From Phormidesmis priestleyi ULC007 (GTDB lineage: Bacteria > Cyanobacteriota > Cyanobacteriia > Leptolyngbyales > Leptolyngbyaceae), in assembly GCF_001895925.1 (NCBI RefSeq), contig NZ_MPPI01000003.1, positions 62,001 through 126,000 of the forward strand: a stretch of 64,000 nucleotides of DNA, in the 5' to 3' direction. The notes under the pieces are model-generated. The model was not told the DNA's origin and did not search any database. It saw nothing but the letters and a program-made list of their open reading frames with translations. This document shows positions 1-7,903 of this stretch, one piece after another (the stretch's first letter is position 1; each line of letters begins with the position of its first letter). The position numbers were made by a program, and so were the translations under genes.

Positions 1-623
1 TTCTCCCATCTCCAATTGGGGCGGTTCCATTCATAAACGCCTTGAATCTCATATTCATTGCCGTTCTCAAATCGGACGGTGCAGTTTGTGCTGAATTGGT
101 TCTCAGCAACCCCATCTTTATAAAGGGGGCTTTGGGTTTCAGTAATGCCAACCACCGTGCAAGAAAACCACTCTCGGCTGCAAGGCCCAGTGTCTTGCAC
201 CCACTCCCACAGCCCGTTAGACAGCTCAATGCGATCACCCACTTTTAGCCACACCGATTCTTCTTCATAGTCAGCGAGATCAGCCGCAGTAATCGTTTCT
301 AGCCACTGAAGCCCAAAAGAATCTCGAATAAACTGCACGGTGCCTGAAGTGCGATCGTGCAGCCAGTCATTAAGCAGCGTGGTTTTCCAAGATTTGTTTT
401 GCTGCTCTTGAGCTTTGATAAATTGAAACAAGGCTTGACGTTGATCAGAGGTCAGTGCAGCCAGGGGATTGAGCGCTAATCTCTGATCAGGGGATGATTC
501 ACACAGTCGCTCTCTCAGCACAGCAAATAGAATCTGCTGTTGAGCATCGTTTAAAGGATAGCCAGCCGTTTCACAGTGACGAAGGGCAGTTTGCAGGGCT
601 GCTTCGATCTCAGCTTGGGTCAT
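1..623 (-). CDS. Unrecognised protein, C-terminus outside the window
   Basis: An open frame runs leftwards from an ATG at 623 to the window edge without a stop, giving at least 207 codons. The product begins MTQAEIEAALQTALRHCE. It has a mainly helical, charged first half and a Trp/Gly-rich second half with VGDRIELSNGLWEWVQDTG. There is no signal peptide or obvious membrane segment. I do not recognise the family. It lies on the same strand as rsmI, about 100 bases downstream of it, so the two could be co-transcribed. Codon use and GATCG content match the neighbours, which supports a real gene. Confidence 0.7.
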   Translation of the reverse strand, partial: MTQAEIEAALQTALRHCETAGYPLNDAQQQILFAVLRERLCESSPDQRLALNPLAALTSDQRQALFQFIKAQEQQNKSWKTTLLNDWLHDRTSGTVQFIRDSFGLQWLETITAADLADYEEESVWLKVGDRIELSNGLWEWVQDTGPCSREWFSCTVVGITETQSPLYKDGVAENQFSTNCTVRFENGNEYEIQGVYEWNRPNWRWE

Positions 624-721
624 GGGCAAACCGATAAAGGGAGCAATAGGAACTCTAAGCCCGTCATTCAATCCCAATTATGACAGAAGTGTCGTTTAGC
701 TTACATCGCTTCTGAGTCGTC

Positions 722-1570
722 TCAAGATTGGTCTAGAAGCGAGAGCGCTAGTTGATAAATTTGCCGCCGGGGGAGCGAGGTCTGTTGGGCAAGCTGACGG
801 CTGGCATCAGAGCGAGAAAGCCCTTGATCGAGCAGACTTTGTAGCTCAGACTTTAAAGCGGTTTCTGATAAGACGACTTGCACCGATTCAGCGCCAGCCA
901 CGATGATCGTATATTCTCCTTGAGGTTCTCGCTTGAGATAAAGCTCGATCGCTTCATCAACCGTGCCTCGCCAAAATTCTTCGTGCAATTTTGTTAATTC
1001 TCGTGCCAAAGTGATTGAGCGATCGCTCCCTAACATATCTGCTAAATCTTGCAAAGTAGCTCTCAATCGATGAGGAGATTCATAAAAAACGATCGTCCGT
1101 GATTCAGAGCGCAAGCTTTCTAAGTGAGGGCGACGGGCTTGACTTTTAGCGGGCAAAAATCCTTCAAAGATAAAGCGATCGCTGGGCAAACCCGATGCAC
1201 TCAACGCCGTGATCACGGCGCTGGCTCCCGGAATCGGCACGACCGTAATCGCTTCATCAGCACAGGCTTTGACTAATTCATACCCTGGGTCAGAAATTCC
1301 GGGCATTCCCGCATCACTGACAAGGGCGATCGAGCGTCCTTGCTGCAATCTTGACAGTAGCTCTGAGGTGCGAGTTGTGAGATTGTGTTCGTGATAGCTG
1401 ATCTGAGGTGTTTTAATTTGAAAGTGATGCAGCAACTTTCCAGTATGTCGAGTGTCTTCAGCCGCAATCAAATCGACCGTCTGCAAGATCCGCACCGCCC
1501 GAACGGTCATATCTTCGAGGTTGCCGATCGGAGTGCCCACAATATAAAGAGTTCCAGCATTTGCATCCAT
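722..1570 (-). CDS. rsmI: 16S rRNA (cytidine-1402-2'-O)-methyltransferase RsmI
   Basis: RsmI methylates the 2'-hydroxyl of C1402 in the 16S rRNA decoding centre using SAM. The 282-residue product is normal for the family. It shows the N-terminal signature VGTPIGNLEDMT (residues 10-21), SDAGMPGISDPG (85-96) and PGASA (114-118), all typical of the tetrapyrrole-methylase fold. The ATG at 1570 is preferred over an in-frame TTG at 1597, because family members start only a few residues before TLYIVGTPIGN. With that start the gene is only 26 bases from the divergent kinase gene, so each promoter probably lies inside the other gene. Confidence 0.95.
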   Translation of the reverse strand: MDANAGTLYIVGTPIGNLEDMTVRAVRILQTVDLIAAEDTRHTGKLLHHFQIKTPQISYHEHNLTTRTSELLSRLQQGRSIALVSDAGMPGISDPGYELVKACADEAITVVPIPGASAVITALSASGLPSDRFIFEGFLPAKSQARRPHLESLRSESRTIVFYESPHRLRATLQDLADMLGSDRSITLARELTKLHEEFWRGTVDEAIELYLKREPQGEYTIIVAGAESVQVVLSETALKSELQSLLDQGLSRSDASRQLAQQTSLPRRQIYQLALSLLDQS

Positions 1571-1596
1571 AAGGGCGATCGTAGCGTGTTGAGACA

Positions 1597-2457
1597 ATGA
1601 GAAAACACGGACTTTTTATTGGAATGATCACGCTTGATTTGATTTATCTCGTCGAGCAGATGCCAAACCGCAATCAGAAAATTGCAGCGCTCAGCTCCAC
1701 GATCGCGGCAGGCGGCCCAGCAACCAATGCAGCCGTCGCTTTTAGCCATTTAGGAAACGATGCCACACTTTTAGGAGCCGTGGGTGCCCATCAAGTTAAT
1801 CATTTGATTTTGGCAGATTTGCAGCAGTGTGGGGTGACGATCGCTGATCTCGCTCCAACTCGAATTGATTCGCCTCCGGTGTCGTCGATTATCGTCACTC
1901 AATCAACTGGAGAACGAGCAGTCGTGGCAATGAATGCGATCAAGTCTCCCCTTAACGCGAGTTTATCAATGAACTTAGACGAAGTTGATATTGTCTTGAT
2001 TGATGGACATCAGATAGAAGCGAGTGTAACGATCTCTCAACGCGCAAAACAGCAAGGCATTCCGGTTGTCATCGATGGCGGTAGCTGGAAACCAGGATTT
2101 GACCAAGTGTTGCCCTGGGTCGATTATGCAATTTGTTCTGCAAACTTCTATCCACCTGATTGCCACAGATCTGAACAAGTGTTGAGCTATCTCGCTAAGT
2201 GGGGAATTTCTCAGATTGCAATCACGCGGGGGGAAGGCGCGATCGAGGTTGTGAGTGAAGGCGTGAAAAGCGCGATCGCCGTACCCAAGGTTGAAGTGAT
2301 CGATACGCTTGGTGCAGGCGACATTTTTCACGGTGCTTTTTGCCATTTTATTTTGCAGTCTGACTTTTTTAGTGCTTTGACTGAGGCAGCTAAAATTGCT
2401 GCTTATTCCTGCCAGTTTTTTGGCACTCGTGAATGGATGTCTGCAAAACGTGGGTGA
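1597..2457 (+). CDS. PfkB/ribokinase-family carbohydrate kinase
   Basis: This is a predicted ATP-dependent sugar kinase of the ribokinase/PfkB fold, 286 residues and cytosolic. The N-terminal substrate signature GGPATNAAVA lies at residues 39-48. The C-terminal PfkB signature DTLGAGDIFHGAF starts at 236, with the catalytic base Asp242 in GAGD. Substrate specificity cannot be read from the sequence; ribose, fructose or a nucleoside are all possible. It is divergent from rsmI and is followed after about 50 bases by an unrelated small gene. The sequence from GLFIGMITLDLIYL onwards fits the usual first strand, so the ATG at 1597 is plausible. Confidence 0.88.
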   Translation: MRKHGLFIGMITLDLIYLVEQMPNRNQKIAALSSTIAAGGPATNAAVAFSHLGNDATLLGAVGAHQVNHLILADLQQCGVTIADLAPTRIDSPPVSSIIVTQSTGERAVVAMNAIKSPLNASLSMNLDEVDIVLIDGHQIEASVTISQRAKQQGIPVVIDGGSWKPGFDQVLPWVDYAICSANFYPPDCHRSEQVLSYLAKWGISQIAITRGEGAIEVVSEGVKSAIAVPKVEVIDTLGAGDIFHGAFCHFILQSDFFSALTEAAKIAAYSCQFFGTREWMSAKRG

Positions 2458-2505
2458 AGCAGACTTTAAAATGAAGTAGTCAACGGCTTAAAGAGAAATA
2501 ACTTT

Positions 2506-2832
2506 ATGACAGTTCGACAACCGCGATACAGCAAAGAAGAACTTGCTCAACGCGCTCACGAGATTTATGAATCTCAAGTGCGCGCTGCTTTGCAGATGCC
2601 GCAAGGGTCGCAAGTCGAAGCAGACAACTTCGGCAAAATTGTAGCGATCAATATTGAAACCGAAGCCTTTGCGATCGCTGATGATATTCTGACTGCTACG
2701 AATAGGTTGTTTGAGAGACTACCTGATGCTCAACCTTTCGTTCGTATCGGACATCGAGCCGTTCATCGTTTCGGCGCACGGAGCCTTAGAAAGTCTAAAG
2801 GTGGCACAGTCACGATCGAAGCACTGAAGTAG
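2506..2832 (+). CDS. Small conserved protein, paralogue of the 49.6-kb protein; partner gene absent
   Basis: This 108-residue protein begins MTVRQPRYSKEELAQR, almost identical to the start of the protein encoded at 49617-49889. Both also share EIYESQVRA, GKIVAI and a C-terminal VRIG/RFG segment, so they are clear paralogues. This copy has an extra stretch of about 13 residues (around 31-41) and a longer tail. The paralogue overlaps a retropepsin-like aspartic protease gene; no such partner follows here, only a broken DUF433 gene. The family is not one I can name. An antitoxin-like or regulatory role is inference from the pairing at the other locus. Confidence 0.7.
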   Translation: MTVRQPRYSKEELAQRAHEIYESQVRAALQMPQGSQVEADNFGKIVAINIETEAFAIADDILTATNRLFERLPDAQPFVRIGHRAVHRFGARSLRKSKGGTVTIEALK

Positions 2833-2946
2833 GTGAAGGCGATTGGTTAGGTAGAGTCTAATATTGCATTGAAGTGGCAAATAGACGAAAACTGGGAACA
2901 AGCAATATGCGGTAACAACTTTGTGTAAGGAACTAGCGTTACTCTC

Positions 2947-3188
2947 ATGAAATTAGATCGAATAACTACCAATTCAAATCGGATGAATGGACAGCCCTGC
3001 ATTCGCAATTTTCGTCTTACCGTTCGTCGAGTAATTGAGCTACTGGCTACCTATCCTGATCGAGAAGAGCTGCATCAAGAATTTCCAGAACTCGATATGA
3101 AGACATCCGGCAAGCCTTAATTTTCGCATCGTCCTACTTAGACGATCGTATCGTCGAGTTACCTAACCACTATGAGACTGTTGCTTGA
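2947..3188 (+). pseudogene. Frameshifted DUF433-family antitoxin remnant
   Basis: From ATG 2947 the frame reads MKLDRITTNSNRMNGQPC, then RLTVRRVIELLATYPDREE, a classic DUF433 N-terminus. It then meets TAA at 3118-3120. One frame over, the expected C-terminal half continues as EDIRQALIFASSYLDDRIVEL up to TGA at 3186-3188. Reconnecting the frames requires a net one-base change near 3097-3104, where five bases stand in place of six. DUF433 proteins are small DNA-binding antitoxins usually paired with DUF5615 PIN-like toxins, and a fragment of such a toxin overlaps the 3' end here. The module is dead unless the frameshift is programmed, for which I see no slippery site. Confidence 0.8.
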
Positions 3189-3207
3189 TCAGGGATTATC
3201 TTCGTAG
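3172..3207 (+). pseudogene. Twelve-codon remnant of a DUF5615 PIN-like toxin
   Basis: An ATG at 3172 overlaps the 3' end of the DUF433 remnant and reads MRLLLDQGL, the standard start of DUF5615 PIN-like toxins, then two codons and a TAG. The overlap arrangement is the one normally seen for DUF433-DUF5615 operons. The rest of the toxin is missing, and the next 50 bases have no related reading frame. Confidence 0.6.
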
Positions 3208-3258
3208 TTTGCCACTGTTGCCTAATGTCTAACAATATTTCTCTGACCGTAAGTGAGG

Positions 3259-4146
3259 ATGTTTAATTTGGATACTCTGCCTCGTGATCTGCAAGAAATT
3301 CTCGCGATCGCCCAATCGATCGGTTGGGGCGCTGCTGCAATTCTCTTAGACGCACAACAAACTTCATTTAGCATTGAGCAAGCGGGTGAAAGCCCCGTGA
3401 CAACGGCTGACTTAGCTGCCAATCAATACATTCTTGATAATCTGCAAGCAGCCTTGGGAGTGCAAGATTTCGCCTATTTAAGTGAAGAGACGTTTAAATC
3501 ACAGCCGATCGCAGACCGACTCGATCGCCCCTGGGTTTGGATTATTGACCCCCTAGACGGCACCAAAGACTTCATCAATCGCACTGGGGAATATGCCGTT
3601 CACATCGCCTTGGCTCATCAAGGTCGTCCTGTTTTGGCAATTGTTGCCTGTCCTGAAAAAGACAAGCTCTATTATGCGACCTTGGGCGGCGGTGCATTTG
3701 TTGAAACTCGTGAATCAGAAACCTTTCACTCTCAGCCCGTCAAAGTCTCCACTAAAAATCAGCCTGAAGAATTAACGATCGTGGCAAGTCGCAGCCATCG
3801 CGACGATCGATTTAACCAACTCATGCAGCAATTCCCCTGCAAAGATCAGCGTCAAGTCGGCAGTGTTGGCGGCAAGATTGCAGCGATCGTCGAGCAGCAA
3901 GCCGATGTTTACATTTCGCTGTCTGGCAAATCTGCCCCTAAAGATTGGGACTTTGCCGCCCCAGAGCTAATCTTGACCGAAGCAGGCGGAAAATTTACTC
4001 ACTTTGACGGGTCGCCTCTGCACTATAACCAAGAAGATGTCAGTCAATGGGGCGGCATTTTGGTCAGTAACGGGCAGTGTCACGAAGCGTTGTGCGATCG
4101 AGCCGTTAGTCTTTTAGCGGCGATCGACCAATCCCAACCGTTTTAA
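3259..4146 (+). CDS. Inositol-monophosphatase-family phosphatase, CysQ-like
   Basis: This is a Mg2+-dependent phosphatase of the IMPase/FBPase fold, 295 residues. The metal-binding motif DPLDGTKDFI begins at residue 97. An SEET acidic motif lies near 75, and the distal WDFAAPELILTEAGG signature lies near the C-terminus. The closest functional match by motif spacing is 3'(2'),5'-bisphosphate nucleotidase (CysQ), which recycles PAP formed during sulfate assimilation. Inositol monophosphatase activity cannot be excluded. I chose ATG 3259 rather than the in-frame GTG at 3253. It converges with the methyltransferase gene with a 9-base gap. Confidence 0.85.
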   Translation: MFNLDTLPRDLQEILAIAQSIGWGAAAILLDAQQTSFSIEQAGESPVTTADLAANQYILDNLQAALGVQDFAYLSEETFKSQPIADRLDRPWVWIIDPLDGTKDFINRTGEYAVHIALAHQGRPVLAIVACPEKDKLYYATLGGGAFVETRESETFHSQPVKVSTKNQPEELTIVASRSHRDDRFNQLMQQFPCKDQRQVGSVGGKIAAIVEQQADVYISLSGKSAPKDWDFAAPELILTEAGGKFTHFDGSPLHYNQEDVSQWGGILVSNGQCHEALCDRAVSLLAAIDQSQPF

Positions 4147-4155
4147 GTTCAGCAT

Positions 4156-4800
4156 CTAAGTTCTGCTGGCAATCACTGCATAAAAAGGGTCGCCGCCGGG
4201 CAGCCCAAACATTTGAAAGAGGCTCGGCGTTTGCGACTGTTTAGCCACGACTTCGGGTTCTGTAAAGCCAGGAATCGCTTTGAAATAGTGCTTGACTAGC
4301 TCAACTCGGCTGGCTTCAGAACCGTCACGCCAAGCAGCGATCGCTTTTTGATAAAACATCCGATTTGAGAAGCTAATAATGGCAATGCCGCCCGGCTTGA
4401 GAATGCGATGAATCTCAGTAAAAATTGCTTCTGGATACTGCACGTACTGCACAGACACCGTATTTAGCACCACATCAAAAGACTGATCCTCTAAGGGCAA
4501 CTTGGGATTTTGATTGAGATTTTGCACAAAGTAATGATCAAACCGAGGGTTACGCGCCAGTTCTTCTGCATTTAGCCCGTGCCCTTCAACGTGAGCAAAC
4601 TCGATTTCTTCTGGCAAGTGAGAAACCCAACTGCTCATCATGTCAAAAATGCGAGTGTTTGGCTTTAATCGCGATCGATAGAGTTCTGTCAACTGCTGAA
4701 TAAAGCCTTCATCCACATGAGTGACAAACCGAGGAGCATCATAAAACAGCGTATCGTCTGTGTCGTCAAGCTTGGTGCGCTGGTTTGAGTTGAGCAACAT
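4156..4800 (-). CDS. Class I SAM-dependent methyltransferase
   Basis: This 214-residue protein has the Methyltransf_11-type fold. The product shows IFDMMSSW in place of the usual glycine-rich motif I, then LPLEDQSFDVVLNTVSVQYV (motif IV region) and HRILKPGGIAIISFSNR (motifs V-VI), which are diagnostic of this class. The substrate is unknown. It has no signal peptide. It sits convergent to the CysQ-like gene and 85 bases downstream of the alpha/beta-hydrolase gene on the same strand, so the two may share a transcript. The weak motif I is a family variant seen in some plant and cyanobacterial members, as I recall, rather than a defect. Confidence 0.85.
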   Translation of the reverse strand: MLLNSNQRTKLDDTDDTLFYDAPRFVTHVDEGFIQQLTELYRSRLKPNTRIFDMMSSWVSHLPEEIEFAHVEGHGLNAEELARNPRFDHYFVQNLNQNPKLPLEDQSFDVVLNTVSVQYVQYPEAIFTEIHRILKPGGIAIISFSNRMFYQKAIAAWRDGSEASRVELVKHYFKAIPGFTEPEVVAKQSQTPSLFQMFGLPGGDPFYAVIASRT

Positions 4801-4885
4801 GGTAAATCAGCAGAGGGTTAAGAACTTTGTATAAAGTTATGTTAACAAATTCATGTTGCTCCTCATCATTCCCATTAGAGAGCTT

Positions 4886-5812
4886 TTAAGTGGCTCGAAT
4901 CACCTCAGCGATCGTCTGTGACACAACCTCATTGCTCCAATAGCTGCCGTGAGCTTCACCGCCCCACAAAACAGGAATCAGCCGTTGTTGAAAGGGTCGA
5001 TTCAAGAAATTGCCCTTGTCGGTGATTACATCCTGAGTCTGAACATATCGACTGGATTCATTGAGCAATAGAGGAATGACTCCTTCTAATGGATACGCGA
5101 TCGGATCACCGGGATGAGCAAAATTTCGCCAAGGAATCGGCTTTTTCTTTAAGTTATAAAGCTGTTCTAGCAAGTTTTTAAGATCAGGAGACAAATCATG
5201 AGTGCTGGCACCGCCCAAAGTGCCGCTAATCGTTAGCAAGCTAAACAAAGAGATCGGAGAACCCATCGTGTGAATGCTGGTGATCGGAATGCCAGTTCCT
5301 TCAACAGGAGGTAGCCCAAACAGCGTATTCCGAATCTGTTGAACGGTTTGCCGAATCTTAGGATCTAGTCGGGTGTCTTCCCATCGAGCCGCAAACAGGA
5401 GGTCAAAGAGAATGACCGTTCCCCAGCTATGAGTCACGAGGTGCAAGCGATCGCCTGGAGCAGTGTTTTGCAACACCCCTAATACATCTTGCTCAAATCG
5501 CTGAACGACCTGAGAGCCAACGTGCCGACTTAAATAAAGGGCTGCATCGCCCACAAATCCTAAAACCTGTTGGGTGCGAAAGTCTTGAAACCAAAAATCT
5601 GACCACTTAGGCGAGGCTTTAAATCCATTCAAAAGCTCGTCTTGAGCCTCTTGATTTAAGTCTCCCCAGAAAAACACGATCGGTTTTAACACTCTCGACT
5701 GATCGCCCACCGATGACTTGATGCGATTAAACAAGCTATCTGCTAACGCTCTAAAGTCTGCTTGTTTACGAGTCTTAACCCCATGAACAAACAAAATGTA
5801 GTCAGTCGGCAT
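4886..5812 (-). CDS. Predicted alpha/beta-hydrolase (lipase-like)
   Basis: This 308-residue cytosolic protein begins with DYILFVHGVKTR, matching the oxyanion-side HG motif of alpha/beta hydrolases. Its nucleophile elbow reads LHLVTHSWGTVI (around 136-147). The first Gly of GxSxG is replaced by Thr, which occurs in some lipases and esterases. A C-terminal WGGEAHGSYW provides a candidate catalytic His. The start at 5812 is well supported by the Shine-Dalgarno sequence AGGAGGT seven bases upstream. The substrate is unknown. It lies upstream of the methyltransferase gene on the same strand. Confidence 0.7.
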   Translation of the reverse strand: MPTDYILFVHGVKTRKQADFRALADSLFNRIKSSVGDQSRVLKPIVFFWGDLNQEAQDELLNGFKASPKWSDFWFQDFRTQQVLGFVGDAALYLSRHVGSQVVQRFEQDVLGVLQNTAPGDRLHLVTHSWGTVILFDLLFAARWEDTRLDPKIRQTVQQIRNTLFGLPPVEGTGIPITSIHTMGSPISLFSLLTISGTLGGASTHDLSPDLKNLLEQLYNLKKKPIPWRNFAHPGDPIAYPLEGVIPLLLNESSRYVQTQDVITDKGNFLNRPFQQRLIPVLWGGEAHGSYWSNEVVSQTIAEVIRAT

Positions 5813-5897
5813 ACGGAGTACCTCCTAAGAGCAACGTTCATCTTCTCTAGAGGATAATGCGTATCGAGGGCGACGATCGTGATCTTTTATGGTGATT

Positions 5898-6070
5898 AAC
5901 GTCAGTTCGATAAGTTCTTTCGCTTCGTTCTTCAGCGCTTCAGCCCCCTAAATCCCCCAATTCTAGGGGACTTCAAGCCCAGAATTGAGGTTCAAAGTCC
6001 CCCAATTTTGGGGGATTTAGGGGGCAGCCCGGATTGGCAATCGTAGCGAAAAGCTTCATCGAATTCACGT
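5898..6070. repeat. MITE-like element, copy A
   Basis: The core is an 18-bp perfect inverted repeat, GCCCCCTAAATCCCCCAA at 5943-5960 against its complement at 6008-6025. Its outer ends are imperfect inverted repeats: ACGTCAGTTCGATAAG on the left, and on the right, read on the minus strand, ACGTGAATTCGATGAAG. The left flank carries AGTTCTTTCGCTTCGTTCTTCAG, also present at 23.5 kb and, inverted, at 44.1 kb. It has no coding capacity. It fills most of the 268-base gap between two minus-strand genes. Confidence 0.7.
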
Positions 6071-6080
6071 ATGATTGGTT

Positions 6081-7544
6081 TCAAAACAATGGAAGATTTA
6101 GCACGACTCCAACCCCGACAATAAAGCCATCAAAGTTGATTCGAGAGTCAGAAGAATGACCAAAACTAAACCCACTAAAGACATTCAATTGACTTTGTGA
6201 AGTAATGGTATAAGTTAAGCGCGCAACCAGTTGGTGATAAACATCGTCTCGCGGTTGTTGCGTAAAGTGTGACCAGGCAAGTTGATAATCGATCGCCGTC
6301 TGAAAGCTGGGCGACAAGCTATAGCTCAAAGACGTGATAAATGAATTGATCAATCGAGACCGATCGTTAGGTTCAGCAAAACTAATCCGAAATTGATAAA
6401 AAGTATTCAGTGACAACTTTTTAGACAGCGCATCTTGGCGGCTCAACTCAAACCGAATCGCATTGTCATTCAAAAAGCGATCGCCTCGAAGGGCATTTTT
6501 TAATCCTTCTCTTGTGGCAAATAGCTGCTGATTACTCCAGCCAATTTCCCCAAAGGTGCGAGGGGTAAGCCGTTGCAAAACGCCCGCCCGAAATCTTAGC
6601 TCGTTGTAGTTGAGATAGCCTAAATTGCTATAGCGAATTAGATTACCGTCGATCGAAGTGACTAAATAAGTGTTGCGCCCGATCGCAGGAGCATAAAAAA
6701 CGGTTAAGCCCGATCGGATCAGCCCATCATTAACCGGGTCAACGCCTGAAAATACATTTGTCGTTCTAAAATAATCGACTCTGGCGATCAAATAAACTGA
6801 GGGTTGCCGCGCTGCCGAAGGTAAAGGAAGGGGTTCTAAAATGCGCTCTCGCAATCTTGGCAACCCTAACTCTGGGTCAATTTCTTGAGCGGGTTTAGCG
6901 AGGATTACTCCTAATTCTGGGTCTTGCGGAGCAGTTGGCGTTTGATTAGTTAGAACTTCACCCATCAGATCAAGCGGCACTTGGCTAAGGGCTGGTTTGT
7001 CTAGATCGAGCGTCAACCTACCCGATGAAAATTTACAGCTAGATTGAGCAGACTGCAACTTCCAGCAGACAGACTGAGCAACGGGCAGAGGGCGACTCAG
7101 CCGACTCAACTTCTCAGGGGTGAGAGATTGCGAAATTTGGGTCGAAAAGCTGCGAAGCGATCGAGTCTGAGTGGTAGTCAGTGGCGATCGCTCGTTTTTT
7201 AACCGAGTAGGGAGCGGTCGATCAACCTCTGCCAAAAGTAAGCTGTCTGAGTTATTTATCTTAAGAGATTGGTTTGAATTAGACAAAACCTGCTCAGGCA
7301 ACTTCGCTTCAGCTTGATCTTGACGTTCTACAGAAGTTAACCGCTCAATTTCAGGTGGTTTAACTTCAGGATGAACTTGCTTAAAGCTTGCAGATGATCG
7401 GGCTGTAAGCAAAGACAAAGACCACGCTGGACTCATTCCCATCAAAACTATCCAGAAAACAAGCTGCCCTAGAAAGGGTTGCGGCAAATAGCAAAGCCGC
7501 TTTTGATTCCACAACAATTGACGCACAGGAAAAGAAACCGTCAC
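6081..7544 (-). CDS. Predicted outer-membrane beta-barrel protein
   Basis: This 487-residue protein starts at a GTG. A hydrophobic segment near residues 27-43 (LVFWIVLMGMSPAWS) looks like a signal peptide. Residues 45-245 are low-complexity and Ser/Pro/Leu-rich. From about 250 to the end there are alternating amphipathic strands rich in Tyr, Asn, Gly and Thr, closing with FDGFIVGVGVVLNLPLF, the terminal aromatic typical of outer-membrane barrels. It is divergent from a FecR-domain protein. I recall such barrels lying beside FecR or CHAT proteins in cyanobacteria, so a role in cell-surface sensing or secretion is possible. The exact function is not identifiable. Confidence 0.6.
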   Translation of the reverse strand: MTVSFPVRQLLWNQKRLCYLPQPFLGQLVFWIVLMGMSPAWSLSLLTARSSASFKQVHPEVKPPEIERLTSVERQDQAEAKLPEQVLSNSNQSLKINNSDSLLLAEVDRPLPTRLKNERSPLTTTQTRSLRSFSTQISQSLTPEKLSRLSRPLPVAQSVCWKLQSAQSSCKFSSGRLTLDLDKPALSQVPLDLMGEVLTNQTPTAPQDPELGVILAKPAQEIDPELGLPRLRERILEPLPLPSAARQPSVYLIARVDYFRTTNVFSGVDPVNDGLIRSGLTVFYAPAIGRNTYLVTSIDGNLIRYSNLGYLNYNELRFRAGVLQRLTPRTFGEIGWSNQQLFATREGLKNALRGDRFLNDNAIRFELSRQDALSKKLSLNTFYQFRISFAEPNDRSRLINSFITSLSYSLSPSFQTAIDYQLAWSHFTQQPRDDVYHQLVARLTYTITSQSQLNVFSGFSFGHSSDSRINFDGFIVGVGVVLNLPLF

Positions 7545-7903
7545 TTTACTTAAATCCGTCTGGCGATCGTCCGCGTAAAAACACTAGAGCAGATCAACCT
7601 AATCTACCGAGTCTTTGCGGAACATTGTCTCACCTGTTATACCCTCATTTGTCTATTTGTCTAATTACCCAAACTCGTCTGATTTGCGATCGAGACTTTT
7701 TCAAGCTTCCTAGCAAAGCCCACAGGTTTCGACATTCGAGTTAAAGTACTGGTAAAGATAGAATAAAAGTCTGTATTTTCACCTAAATGGGTTAACGCGG
7801 ACGCTTGAAGTTCATGTAAACTTTAAGTTACAGGGGCCTCAGCATCTAAGTTATCTCAGTGGAGCTTGATAGCTTCGATGCCCTCTCTGTTCTTGGAGCG
7901 TCT
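7545..7903. other. Divergent intergenic region, no gene seen
   Basis: 359 bases separate the barrel gene from the FecR-domain gene. The region is AT-rich around 7640-7680 and 7755-7840 and must hold both promoters. I see no RNA gene, strong hairpin or operator repeat. Confidence 0.5.

Noticed and set aside
42-248. 68-codon plus-strand frame at the window start
   Set aside because: It is the shadow of the minus-strand partial gene that stays open to the window edge.
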